Assembly (NCBI GenBank): GCA_039818285.1
Contig: JBCBUE010000009.1
Location: 15,530-79,529 of the forward strand
From: JBCBUE01 sp039818285
GTDB taxonomy: Bacteria > Planctomycetota > Phycisphaerae > Phycisphaerales > Phycisphaeraceae
Direction: 5' to 3'
Length of the DNA: 64,000 nucleotides
The translations under genes were made by a program, and so were the position numbers. Positions 16,130 to 26,548 of this stretch are shown one piece after another. The first letter of the stretch is position 1; every line of letters begins with the position of its first letter. The notes under the pieces were generated by a model. It made no database searches. It was not told the origin of the DNA and was given only the letters and a program-made list of their open reading frames with translations.

Positions 16130-17944
16130 ATGAAGTTGCTGTCGTTGAACACGCTGGGGATCATCCTGGTGGCCATCGGTTTCCTGGTGAGCCTCGGCCG
16201 GGTGCTGACCGTTTCGGGGGGCGCGGGCGGCGGCTCGGGCGACGTGATGCAGCTGGCCCATTGGCAGCTCGAGCCGGGCTACCGCGAAGCCATGGACGAA
16301 GTGATGGGCACCTACAACGAGCTGCCCCACGTCAAGGCCGCGGGCATCCGCATCACCCAGGCCGCGATCACCGAGAAGTTCTACGCTCAGTGGCTCAACA
16401 CCCACCTCGTCGCCGGCACTGCGCCCGACATCAACGAGCGAGGCATGGCGGCGCTGACCGCCGGCATCTACACCGCTAAGTACTTCGAGCCCATCGGCAA
16501 CTTCGTCGTCCAGCCCAACCCCTACAACGCCCCGGAGTACCTCCCCGAGAACATCTCGCCGGAGCTGGCCGAGTTCCTTACGAATCAGCCGTGGCGGGAG
16601 ACGTTCCTCGACGGGATGCGTGGCGGGTTCAACGACTCGCTGCAGGACTACTACGCCGTCCCGACCTCCTTCTGGGGCTCGGTCAAGATGTACATCAATC
16701 GCCAGATGATGGCGGCCGTCAAGGTCGTCGCCATCGAGGCGCTCCAGCAAGACCCCCAACCCGACTGGCTCAGTCAAGTCTTCGACGGCGGCTACGCCGT
16801 CCGCGGGCCCGAACTCGAGGCCTGGCTCAGCTCCGACGAGGCGCCGCAGACCTTCGGCCAGCTCGTGCTCTTGAGCGAAGCCCTCAACGAATACGCCCGC
16901 CAGATCGGCGACGACAAGCTGGTCCCCATCGCCGGCAGCAGCTACTCCCACTGGATGTTCTCCGGCCAGTACAACACCCCCGTGACCGCCAAGGTCGGCC
17001 CGGAGGTTGACCGCAACGGCGACGGCTCCATCACCCAGTTCGAGCTCGCCGAGAGCCTCGAACAGGGCGTCTGGTCGATCCGCGACCCGCGGTTCGTCGC
17101 CTACCTGGAGATGTGCCGCAAGCTGTGCGAGTACTTCCCGCCCGGATTCCTCGCGCTGGAGCGCGACCAGGCCAACAACCGTTTCGTGCTCGGCCGCGCG
17201 ATGATCATCGCCTCGGGCGCCTGGGACGCCAACAGCCTGTTCGTCGGATCGCAGTCCCACGACGACCCCGCCGATCGCTTCGACGTCCTCATCTCACCGT
17301 TCCCGCTGCCCGACCCCGAGGAAAAATGGGGCGAGTACATCGTCGGCCGCGCCAGCGAAGCCACCGCCAACGGCGGCGCTCCCTATCAGGTCTACCAACG
17401 CTCCGAGCACAAGCCCTGGGCCATCGACTTCCTGCAGTACCTCACCAGCTTCGAGGTCAACCAGCGGTTCAACAAACGGGCCAACTGGCTGCCGGTGATC
17501 GTCGGCGCCGAGCCCTCCGAGCAGATGAAGCCCTTCTCCGTGAACCCCATCGGGATCTCCGGGGCGATGAAGGTCGATCTCGCCAGCATCGGGTTCACGC
17601 TCGCCAGCCGCTACCGCGGCATGTTCCCCCAGTTCCTCACGCGCGACATCACGCACGAGTTCCTCGCCGACCAGATGGACGCCGCGATCGACCGGCCTTA
17701 CGTGGGCATCGACGAGGTCTGGAGCAAGTCGCACACCGCCGCCCGCGACGGCAACCGTAACCTCGAACGCACCATCGCCGGCCAGGATGTCCGTAAGCTG
17801 CTGCTCAACGCCGATGACGCCAACGACAAACGCCTGAGCCTGGTCACCACCTCCGTCCGGCAGAACAACGCGCAAGCCCCCGTCGCGGCCTGGCACCGCG
17901 TCCACGAGGACGACGAAGACGCAGTCCCGCCATTCACCGACTAG
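16130..17944 (+). CDS. Extracellular solute-binding protein of a carbohydrate ABC importer, with EF-hand
   Basis: The 604-residue protein begins with one membrane helix (about 5-27) and reads like a family 1 solute-binding protein: W-x-x-x-HLVAGTAPDI (like the GTAPDV segment of sugar-binding proteins), YYAVPTSFWGSVKMYINR (like A-x-P-x-x-x-x-x-x-x-Y-N), and EHKPWAIDFLQYLTSFEVNQ (the usual A-x-x-F-x-x-F-L-T-S). It is about 150 residues longer than usual. Residues 294-305 (DRNGDGSITQFE) form a perfect EF-hand loop inserted in the middle, so calcium may stabilise or control it. AAGGA lies just upstream of the ATG at 16130. It is followed by two permease genes and should deliver a sugar to them. 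Confidence 0.85.
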   Translation: MKLLSLNTLGIILVAIGFLVSLGRVLTVSGGAGGGSGDVMQLAHWQLEPGYREAMDEVMGTYNELPHVKAAGIRITQAAITEKFYAQWLNTHLVAGTAPDINERGMAALTAGIYTAKYFEPIGNFVVQPNPYNAPEYLPENISPELAEFLTNQPWRETFLDGMRGGFNDSLQDYYAVPTSFWGSVKMYINRQMMAAVKVVAIEALQQDPQPDWLSQVFDGGYAVRGPELEAWLSSDEAPQTFGQLVLLSEALNEYARQIGDDKLVPIAGSSYSHWMFSGQYNTPVTAKVGPEVDRNGDGSITQFELAESLEQGVWSIRDPRFVAYLEMCRKLCEYFPPGFLALERDQANNRFVLGRAMIIASGAWDANSLFVGSQSHDDPADRFDVLISPFPLPDPEEKWGEYIVGRASEATANGGAPYQVYQRSEHKPWAIDFLQYLTSFEVNQRFNKRANWLPVIVGAEPSEQMKPFSVNPIGISGAMKVDLASIGFTLASRYRGMFPQFLTRDITHEFLADQMDAAIDRPYVGIDEVWSKSHTAARDGNRNLERTIAGQDVRKLLLNADDANDKRLSLVTTSVRQNNAQAPVAAWHRVHEDDEDAVPPFTD

Positions 17945-17959
17945 CCTCTCCACCAGCCG

Positions 17960-19669
17960 ATGACCAGGACCCCCTCACCGAACGCCTCCCCCGCCGAGCC
18001 CGCCACGCTCGGCCCGACGACGTCCGTCCGCAACCGCGCCAGCGCCAAGATCCGCGCCAAGGGCAGCCTCTACTTCGCCCTGTTCCTCCTGCTCGCGCCG
18101 ACCCTGATCAGCATGCTGGTCTTCGGCTACTACCCCAAGCTCGACGTCGTCGTCAAGGCCTTCTATCGCTGGAACCCCGGCGTCGTCGAAGAGTTCATCG
18201 GCCTCCAGCACTTCCGCACCGCCCTGGCAGACGACCTGTTCTGGCAGTCCTTCCAGCTCGTCGGCATCCTCCTCGCCGCCAACCTCGTCAAGATGTGGCC
18301 GGCCATCCTCACCGCCCTGGCCCTGCACCACATGGTCTCCGACCGCTGGCGGTACGTCTTCCAGGTCTCCTTCGTCGTCCCCATGGTCATCCCCGGCATC
18401 GTCTGGCTGCTCGTCTGGAAGAGCTTCTACGAGCCCGACTTCGGCCTGTTCAACCGCATCCTCAACGGCACCGGCCTGATGCACCTCTTCGCCTGGCTCG
18501 ACGGCGAACGCATCCCCCAGACCGTCGAAGGCGTCGTCACCGCCATCTCGCCAGACGGGGAACCCATCACCCAGACCGTCCAGCACGACGTCTACGCCGG
18601 CGGCCTCCCCGCCCTCGCCCAGCTCATGGACCCCATCCTCAACGGCTGGTTCGCCACCAACGCCGTCGGCGAGAAGATCATGGTCCAGTCCCTCGTCGAC
18701 GGGGCCATCGTCAGCCAGCCGCAACTGCTCTTCCCCGGCCTCGAACAACTCATCGGCGGCGTCTGGGCGTTGCTCGCGATCGGTGCCTTCCTGCTCGCCC
18801 TGCCGGTCAACCGCGAGTCGGCGTCCGGCCGGCTCGGCGATCTGCTCGCCATCGTCGGCGTCGGCCTGCTGCTGCCGCTCTGGGGGCTGGTGAGTTCCAC
18901 CGGGGGCGGGTCGATCGCCGTGATCGCCATGCTCGTCGCGACCGTCGCCGCCTTCGTCGTCCTGGCGCGTCGCGTCGGCAGCGCCTGGGTGCTCTGGGCG
19001 TTCCTGATGATTGCCGCCGCGGGCATCTACTACGAGCAGACCTGGCGGGTGCCGATCACCCTCGCCGTCGTCGGCCTGGTCTACGAGGCCGTCCGCGCCC
19101 TGACCGACCGGTTCGCGGCCGACTCCTTCCGCAGCCTCGGCGGCTGGTCCGTGCTGGGCCTGGGCTCGCTGCTCATCCTGCTCTGCGAGGTCTGGGTCCG
19201 CCCCATCGGCCAATTCGAGTACGGCGCCCCCGCCTGGCTGGGCAACCGCGACCTGATCATCCCCGCCCTGATCTTCTGGGGCTTCCCGTGGGTCGGCACC
19301 GTCGGCGTGCTCATCTACCTCGCCGGCCTGCAACAGATCTCAACCGACGTCTACGAGGCCGCCGAGCTCGACGGCGTCGGGCCCATCGGCCGGATCTTCA
19401 AGATCGAGCTGCCACTCATCATGACCCAGGTCCGCATCAACCTGATCTTCATGACCATCGGCACGCTCACCGGCTACGAGATGTTCCTGATCCTGCTCGG
19501 CATCGACGGCGGCCCCGGGAACCGCGGCATGGTCCCGGGTCTTTACATGTTCAGCAAGGCCTTCCTGTCCCAGGAGTATGGCTACGCCTGCGCCCTGGGC
19601 CTCGTGCTGTTTGTCATGATCCTGCTGCTCACCGTCGTCTACCAGCGCTACGTCAAGGTCGATAAGTAA
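17960..19669 (+). CDS. Carbohydrate ABC permease (MalF/UgpA type) with a large internal insertion
   Basis: The first 172 residues are a normal MalF/UgpA start: YFALFLLLAPTLISMLVFGY, FIGLQHFRTALADDLFWQSF, and a helix pair ending IVWLLVWKSFYEPDFGLFNR. The last 150 residues are the normal end: LIIPALIFWGFPWVGTVGVL, the EAA loop YEAAELDGVGPIGRIFKIEL (464-483, which contacts the ATPase) and PLIMTQVRINLIFMTIGTL. Between them (about 172-418) sits an inserted block with a polar segment and several extra membrane helices, so the protein is 569 instead of about 300 residues. The reading frame is intact throughout. Second gene of the importer operon; no ATPase gene follows. Confidence 0.88.
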   Translation: MTRTPSPNASPAEPATLGPTTSVRNRASAKIRAKGSLYFALFLLLAPTLISMLVFGYYPKLDVVVKAFYRWNPGVVEEFIGLQHFRTALADDLFWQSFQLVGILLAANLVKMWPAILTALALHHMVSDRWRYVFQVSFVVPMVIPGIVWLLVWKSFYEPDFGLFNRILNGTGLMHLFAWLDGERIPQTVEGVVTAISPDGEPITQTVQHDVYAGGLPALAQLMDPILNGWFATNAVGEKIMVQSLVDGAIVSQPQLLFPGLEQLIGGVWALLAIGAFLLALPVNRESASGRLGDLLAIVGVGLLLPLWGLVSSTGGGSIAVIAMLVATVAAFVVLARRVGSAWVLWAFLMIAAAGIYYEQTWRVPITLAVVGLVYEAVRALTDRFAADSFRSLGGWSVLGLGSLLILLCEVWVRPIGQFEYGAPAWLGNRDLIIPALIFWGFPWVGTVGVLIYLAGLQQISTDVYEAAELDGVGPIGRIFKIELPLIMTQVRINLIFMTIGTLTGYEMFLILLGIDGGPGNRGMVPGLYMFSKAFLSQEYGYACALGLVLFVMILLLTVVYQRYVKVDK

Positions 19670-19696
19670 CACCGACCCGTCCCCGGAGCCCCGTCC

Positions 19697-20530
19697 GTGC
19701 AGAAGACCACCTGGAAAGGCGAGTTCCCCAAGTACGCCATCGTGATCTTCGTGCTGGCCACGGCGTTCTACCCGCTGTTCGTGATGCTGGTCGTCAGCTT
19801 CAAGACCAACACGCAGTATCAGTCCAACCCCTGGTTCTTCGACAACCCCGCCGACTGGCAGTGGCAGAACTGGGCCGTCGCGTGGGACATCGTCGAGACC
19901 TACATCGCCAACTCGATCTACACCACCGTCGCCGCCACGTTTCTCTCGATGATCATGGTGATCCTGACCGGCTACGTCCTCGGCCGGCACAAGTTCCCGG
20001 GCCGAAACCTCGTCTATTACGGCATCATCGCCTCGATGTTCCTGCCCGGCACGGCCGCGTCGCTGGTCACGATGTTCTGGCTCATCAAGTCCATGGGGGG
20101 GGTGAACACGCTCTGGGCGATCATCGTCGTCGGCGCCGCCGGCGGGCAGGTCGCCGGCGTCTTCCTGCTCACCGAGTTCGTCAAGGACATCCCCAAAGAA
20201 CTCTTTGAGTCCGCCGAGATCGACGGCGCCGGCCACTTCACCCAGATCCTCAACATCGTCCTGCCGCTCTCCGGACCGATCCTCGCCACCATCGCCATCA
20301 TGAAGTTCCTGGGCACCTGGAACAACGTCATCCTCCCGCTCGTCCTGCTCCGCGACGATCACAAGCTCACGCTCGGCGTCGGCCTGCTGCGGCTGGAAGG
20401 CGAGTACGTCAAGCAGTGGGGCGAGATGATGGCCGGCTACACCATCGCCTCCATCCCGCTCGTCCTGCTCTTCCTGTTCACCATGCGCTGGTTCGTCCGC
20501 GGCCTCGCCGCCGGCGCAATCAAGGGCTGA
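19697..20530 (+). CDS. Carbohydrate ABC permease (MalG/UgpE type)
   Basis: The 277-residue protein has about six membrane helices and the typical MalG layout: a first helix followed by a periplasmic loop containing WFFDNPADWQWQNW, the ANSIYTTVAATFLSMIMVI helix, GYVLGRHKFPGRNL, and the EAA loop FESAEIDGAGHFTQILNIVL (about 169-188). The length is normal, in contrast to its partner. GTG at 19697 has GGAG 8 nt upstream. It pairs with the long upstream permease to form the transmembrane channel. The ATPase that powers it must be encoded elsewhere, as is common for MsmX/UgpC-type shared subunits. Confidence 0.92.
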   Translation: MQKTTWKGEFPKYAIVIFVLATAFYPLFVMLVVSFKTNTQYQSNPWFFDNPADWQWQNWAVAWDIVETYIANSIYTTVAATFLSMIMVILTGYVLGRHKFPGRNLVYYGIIASMFLPGTAASLVTMFWLIKSMGGVNTLWAIIVVGAAGGQVAGVFLLTEFVKDIPKELFESAEIDGAGHFTQILNIVLPLSGPILATIAIMKFLGTWNNVILPLVLLRDDHKLTLGVGLLRLEGEYVKQWGEMMAGYTIASIPLVLLFLFTMRWFVRGLAAGAIKG

Positions 20531-20537
20531 GCCCCCG

Positions 20538-21051
20538 GTGACCGACGAACGCCGGGCCGTCGTGCTCATCGGCATGCCCGGGGCCGGCAAGACCACCGTC
20601 GGCCAGCGGCTCGCTCACCGGCTGGGCGTGCCGTTCCTCGACCTCGACGACGCCGTGACTCGCGGGCAACGCGCTCCCCTGCGCGACATCGTCACGCGAG
20701 GCGGCGTCGCCGCGCTCACCGCCGCCGAGACGGCCGCCACCCGCGCCCTCGACGGCGAGCCCCGCGTCATCGCCACCGGCGGCAGCGTCGTGCTCAGCCC
20801 CGCCGCGATGCAGCACCTCGCCGCGATCGGCCGCGTCGTGTTCATCGACGTCGAGTTGGATGAGCTCGCTCGCCGCGTTGGCCCTGACCTCGACGCCCGG
20901 GGCGTCGCGCGAACGCCCGGCCAGACCCTCGCCGACGTCTACGCCGAGCGTCTCCCCCTGTATCACCGATACGCTGAGATCACCGTACGCTCCGACGATC
21001 TCGGCCCGAACGCGGGCGCCGACGACATAACCGCCGGCATCGCCGAACGAC

Positions 21052-21071
<20 letters not shown>
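20538..21071 (+). CDS. aroK: Shikimate kinase family protein
   Basis: The 177-residue size and the Walker A GMPGAGKTTVG (12-22) fit shikimate kinase, which phosphorylates shikimate in aromatic amino acid synthesis. FLDLDDAV matches the D-x-D motif, IATGGSVVL stands for the GGG motif, and RLPLYHRYAE matches the R-x-P-L-Y segment. Two substrate residues differ: the third Gly of GGG is Ser, and the F-R pair that contacts shikimate appears as L-T (AALTAAE). These point to a divergent subfamily; the substrate is not certain. GTG at 20538, 7 nt after the permease stop. The last 20 bp overlap the convergent pilB-like gene. Confidence 0.75.
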
Positions 21072-22857
<1,786 letters not shown>

Positions 22858-22900
22858 CGCGAAAGTCCCTGGGCGGCGGCCGAACACGCGGCCGGCGCGG

Positions 22901-23635
22901 TCAACGCTGGTCGATCTGCATCCGCAGGACCCAGTCGCGGTTCTCGGCCTCGAGCTTCACCGCCTGGTGCTTGCTGGAGATCGCCGAGACGTAGAACATG
23001 TCGATCGTGTCGCCGCGGCGGTACATCTCGCCGTTGATCACGGCCACCGGCACGCGCATGTCGACGACCGACTGCAGCTGCAGCGAGCGGAACGCCTGCT
23101 CGAGCTTGGCCAGCCGTTGCTGAGCGGCGATGTCGATCTGCTCCTGCGGCTCGCCGGTCTCCTCGACGATGCGCTGCACGCGGATCGAGAAGGGGTTCTT
23201 CTTGATGTACTCGACCGGCACCTGCTTCTCGGCCGGGTCGGCGGCGAAGATCGCCAGCACGCGGTCGGTGTTGCTGAACAGCCGATTCACCGAGTCGGGG
23301 CTGTACGGGTCGTCGGCGCTCATCAGCTCGGCGTTGGTGAGCTTGCCCAGCGCCTCGTCGATCCGCGAGGTCAGGTCGCCCGAGGCGTGCGTCTCGATGT
23401 CGTCCTGCGACGAACGCATGAAGTACAACGCGCCCGCGCCCAGACAGGCGACGATCACCAGCAGGATCGCGGTCTGGACCCAGGGCGACCGCCCCGGGGT
23501 GTCCGGCTCGTCGACGATCACGCCGTCCAGCGCGTCGTCCCCGCCGGTCACGCCGCTCATCAGCGACATCGACTTGGACGACTCGTCTTCCGGCGCCCCG
23601 TCGTTCGTGTCCATCATGCCTGGCAGCCTGCTCAC
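22901..23635 (-). CDS. PilP/GspC-like inner-membrane protein
   Basis: The 244-residue protein has an N-terminal cytoplasmic tail (about 1-50), one membrane helix (about 53-69, AILLVIVACLGAGALYF) and a periplasmic domain. The last 60 residues (SVVDMRVPVAVINGEMYRRG and DTIDMFYVSAISSKHQAVKL) form a small beta-domain like the homology region of GspC/PilP, where V-x-x-G-D/x links the inner membrane to the secretin. It follows pilO with a GTGA 4-bp overlap (23632-23635), so its start is fixed at GTG 23635. By position it replaces pilP in pilMNOP. The family assignment is by topology and context, not by a diagnostic motif. Confidence 0.65.
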   Translation of the reverse strand: MSRLPGMMDTNDGAPEDESSKSMSLMSGVTGGDDALDGVIVDEPDTPGRSPWVQTAILLVIVACLGAGALYFMRSSQDDIETHASGDLTSRIDEALGKLTNAELMSADDPYSPDSVNRLFSNTDRVLAIFAADPAEKQVPVEYIKKNPFSIRVQRIVEETGEPQEQIDIAAQQRLAKLEQAFRSLQLQSVVDMRVPVAVINGEMYRRGDTIDMFYVSAISSKHQAVKLEAENRDWVLRMQIDQR

Positions 23636-24210
23636 GCGTTGCCTCCCGGCCGTTGGGCGGTGTCGGGCTCGTCGCCCTCGAAGAAGATGCTGAGCGTCAG
23701 CTCGGCGACCATCTGCCCCTCGGTGTCCTTGTCCTTGCTCTTGGTGAGCTTGAGGTCGGGCAGGCGGGTGATTCGCGGGAGCTTCTCGACGTCCAGCAGG
23801 AACTGGTAGAAGCCGTCGAAGTCGCCCTTGATCTTCATGCGGATCGGCAGCTCGGAGTACGTCGCCGTGCCGATGACCTGCTGGGTGCGGACGCTGAGCG
23901 GCTCGAGCTTGTTGGCGACGGCGACGCGCCAGACGTCCTCGAGGATGCCGTCGACCTCTTCGCGCTGCGGCAGTCGCTGCTCGTAGAGCTCGATGGCCTG
24001 GGCGAGCTTCTCGATCTCGACGCCGAGGCCGTGGATCTTGTGGCTGGCCATCACCTCGTCCAGCTTGGCGAGCTTGGCGCGCTTGTGCTGGGTGTCGGCA
24101 TTCACCTTCTGGATCGTCTCGGCGCGCGGCTTGAAGACGTAGAAGTACGCCGACACCGGCATGGCGACGAGCAGCGCGACAAACAGGAGTTCGCGGAAAC
24201 CGAACTTCAT
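23632..24210 (-). CDS. PilO-like pilus assembly protein
   Basis: The 192-residue protein has a short cytoplasmic start, one membrane helix (about 7-25), a coiled-coil (about 30-85: IQKVNADTQHKRAKLAKLDE, IEKLAQAIELYEQRLPQRE) and a ferredoxin-like periplasmic domain that includes IRMKIKGDFDGFYQFLLDVE and LPRITRLPDLKL. This is the PilO plan (family usual length about 200). PilO pairs with PilN in the inner membrane and aligns the pilus machine with the secretin. It lies 3 nt after pilN and overlaps the next gene by 4 bp. Confidence 0.85.
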   Translation of the reverse strand: MKFGFRELLFVALLVAMPVSAYFYVFKPRAETIQKVNADTQHKRAKLAKLDEVMASHKIHGLGVEIEKLAQAIELYEQRLPQREEVDGILEDVWRVAVANKLEPLSVRTQQVIGTATYSELPIRMKIKGDFDGFYQFLLDVEKLPRITRLPDLKLTKSKDKDTEGQMVAELTLSIFFEGDEPDTAQRPGGNA

Positions 24211-24213
24211 GAC

Positions 24214-25014
24214 TTACTCTCCGGCGGTGTCGGTGGGGACGGTGGCCACGGCGGGGTCGGGCAGGATCAGGCGGCCGTCTTCGTCGATCTGGATGGTCTC
24301 GGCCATGGGGTCGAGCTTGAGCCGCCGGGGGACGCGCGACGGCTGCAGGTCTTGATCGGAGATGGCGGACCGCACGAGCATCTCGACCTCGAACTTGCGC
24401 AGCTCGGCGTCCTGGACCTTGGACTTCTCCGAGTACTGCAGGCTGACGTTGGAGAAGGCCGGGTGCGTGGACAGGGCCGAGATGAACTCGGCGACCTGCA
24501 CGTCGGTCGGCGCGACGCCGACGAGCTTGATCGTGCTGCGGGTCTCGGGCGGTCGGGGGGCGGCGTGCTGCTGAGCGGCGGCCTTGGCGGCGTTGCGCTG
24601 CTGGGCGCGGGCCAGGGCCGTCGAGGGCGCCTGGGCGCGACGGAGGGTCTTGGTCTCGAGCTCGAACTCGAGCCAGCTCACCGTCGCGGGCATGTGGTTG
24701 ATCAGCTCGGCGAGCATCACGCTGCGCTGCAGCCGCTCGACGAGCACCGCCGCGATCTCGGCCTTGCGTTCCATCTCGGCCTTCTGCTCGCGGAGCTCGT
24801 CCATCTGGTCGAGTTTCTGGCCGGCTTCCTGGTACGCGACCGTCGCGGTCTTGTTCTCGGCCAGGCTCTCGCGGAGCTGGCTGCCGGTGATGAACCAGGT
24901 GCCCACGACCACGACGATGACGACAACGAACAGCGTCAGCGCGATCATGTTGGTTCGCCGGGCGGCGCGTCGCTCGAGGTAATCCTCGGGCAGGAAGCTC
25001 ATGTCCTTGGGCAT
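24214..25014 (-). CDS. PilN-like pilus assembly protein
   Basis: The 266-residue protein starts MPKDMSFLPEDYLERRAARR, matching the N-x-LP-x-D/E-x-x-x-x-R-x segment by which PilN binds PilM, followed by one membrane helix (about 23-43). A coiled-coil (about 50-95) and a periplasmic domain follow, with TIKLVGVAPTDVQVAEFISA and FSNVSLQYSEKSKVQDAELR, the usual PilN ferredoxin-like order. It is longer than typical PilN (about 190), with an Ala/Gln-rich linker (about 130-150) and a C-terminal extension. Partner of PilO; lies 36 nt after pilM. Confidence 0.88.
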   Translation of the reverse strand: MPKDMSFLPEDYLERRAARRTNMIALTLFVVVIVVVVGTWFITGSQLRESLAENKTATVAYQEAGQKLDQMDELREQKAEMERKAEIAAVLVERLQRSVMLAELINHMPATVSWLEFELETKTLRRAQAPSTALARAQQRNAAKAAAQQHAAPRPPETRSTIKLVGVAPTDVQVAEFISALSTHPAFSNVSLQYSEKSKVQDAELRKFEVEMLVRSAISDQDLQPSRVPRRLKLDPMAETIQIDEDGRLILPDPAVATVPTDTAGE

Positions 25015-25050
25015 CGTCGGGCTCCGGGTCGGCCGGGGAGGCGGGGTCGG

Positions 25051-26265
25051 TTAGAGGTTGGGCTCGCTGAGGCTCAGGCCCACGGGCACGGCCCAGCCGG
25101 GCTGGGGCTCGCGCAGGTCCAGGCCGGGCGTCGGCTTCTGGCGCGGCTTGCGCGTCACGCGGCCGAGCGGGTCGCCGAGCTGGGCGGCGGTGCGGACGGC
25201 CTTGGCGATTGCCTGGCAGGTCGGCGTGCAGCCGGCCTCGCCGCCGAGGAAGACCAGCCGCTCGAGCGGCACGTCGGGGAAGCTGTTGGTGTGGTGGCGG
25301 ACGCAGAGCGTGATCTCGTCGATCAGGCAGTCGAGCGCCTCGCTGCCGGAGGTCGAGGTCGGCGCGTCGGTGCGGCCGATGCGTTCGGGCATCTGGGCGT
25401 CCGAGCCGTGACGCAGCGGGGGCATGTCGTCAAGGTCGGGGTCGGGCGAGAGGGCCGCGAGGCGCGAGCGGCGCGCGGGCCTGACGACGGGCTCGGCGAC
25501 AGCGGCCGCGGCGGGGGGCGCCTCGCCGTTGGCCTCGGCGACGCGGGCGCGGCGGGCCTCCTCGAAGCCGCACTCGCGCTGCCGGGCACGCTCGCGGACG
25601 AACTGGTCGCCGCCAATCGGCACGGCCTTCGCGAACACCATGTTCGTGCCGTGCGAGACGACGACCTTGGTGCTGGCGGCGCCGATGTCGATGTAGGCGA
25701 CGGCGCGGGCCTCGTCGCCGTCGCGGCGGTGCATGAAGTCGAAGGCGGTGAGGATGGCGTGCGGCTCGGCGTACATGCCGACCACGTCGAGCTTGCACCG
25801 GCGGGCGAGGTCGATGTACCGCATCACGATGTCGCGCGGGGCGGCGAGGCAGACGAACTCGCGCTGGTTGCCGCGGCCGGGGACGGGCACCTCGTGGTGG
25901 CGGACGAGCGTGCGGCCGGGGTTGATCCCCAGGCGCTCGTGCAGCTCGCCGCCGATCTGGTCGTCGATCGAGAGCTCGGGGGCGATCTCGACGACGAGCT
26001 GCTGCACGATGGTGTGCAGGGCGGGCATCGAGAGGATCGCGCGGCGGCCCTTGAACGGCTGCTGGCGGAGCAGCTGGGGCAGGGCCTCGGCCAGGAACGC
26101 CAGCCGCTCGGCCGGCGACTCGCGGGTGGCCAGCGGCATCTCGGCGGCGGCGGCGCCGATCAACTGCGGCGGGTCGTTGGGCTGGACCTGCACGAGCTTG
26201 ACACGGTCGGCGCCGAAGTCGACGCCGATGACCGGCGGCCGGGATCGCGAGAGTCCAAAGGGCAT
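25051..26265 (-). CDS. PilM-like cytoplasmic actin-fold protein
   Basis: The 404-residue protein has the actin/FtsA fold motifs of PilM: VIGVDFGADRVKLVQV (phosphate 1, about 12-27), AVAYIDIGAASTKVVVSHG (phosphate 2, about 188-206) and PLERLVFLGGEAGC (adenosine motif, near 345). PilM binds ATP and the PilN tail in the cytoplasm. An Ala/Pro/Arg-rich low-complexity insertion (about 250-285) interrupts the second half. First gene of the operon; ATG at 26265 has a GAGG-containing stretch upstream. The 217 bp between this start and the terminator at 26483 must hold the operon promoter, though I see no clear boxes. Confidence 0.9.
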   Translation of the reverse strand: MPFGLSRSRPPVIGVDFGADRVKLVQVQPNDPPQLIGAAAAEMPLATRESPAERLAFLAEALPQLLRQQPFKGRRAILSMPALHTIVQQLVVEIAPELSIDDQIGGELHERLGINPGRTLVRHHEVPVPGRGNQREFVCLAAPRDIVMRYIDLARRCKLDVVGMYAEPHAILTAFDFMHRRDGDEARAVAYIDIGAASTKVVVSHGTNMVFAKAVPIGGDQFVRERARQRECGFEEARRARVAEANGEAPPAAAAVAEPVVRPARRSRLAALSPDPDLDDMPPLRHGSDAQMPERIGRTDAPTSTSGSEALDCLIDEITLCVRHHTNSFPDVPLERLVFLGGEAGCTPTCQAIAKAVRTAAQLGDPLGRVTRKPRQKPTPGLDLREPQPGWAVPVGLSLSEPNL

Positions 26266-26482
26266 GCGGGGTCCGCCTCGCTGGGCGTCGTGGGGTCGCA
26301 CGGACGGCGCGGACCTGGGCACGACACCCGAGTCGCTCTACGGGTTCATCGACCCGCCCCGCCGGCCGGTTTAGCCACCCCGCCTCGGTTATCGGCCCGC
26401 TACAACCGGCGTGCCCGACCCAAGCGCCGCGATCGTTACAGATCGACCCTCGCCCGCCCCGCGCACCCGCTCCGCCTGCGCG

Positions 26483-26518
26483 CAAAAACAAGGGCGTGCG
26501 CTTCGCGGCGCACGCCCC
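26483..26518 (-). terminator. Rho-independent terminator of the FAS1 gene
   Basis: On the minus strand GGGCGTGCGC, a 6-nt loop (CGCGAA) and GCGCACGCCC form a perfect 10-bp stem (26492-26517), followed by TTGTTTTTGCG. The T-run is only on the minus strand, so it terminates the FAS1 gene, which ends 31 nt earlier. Confidence 0.85.
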
Positions 26519-26548
26519 TGCACTTCTCGATTCGCCAGGCGGCTGGCG

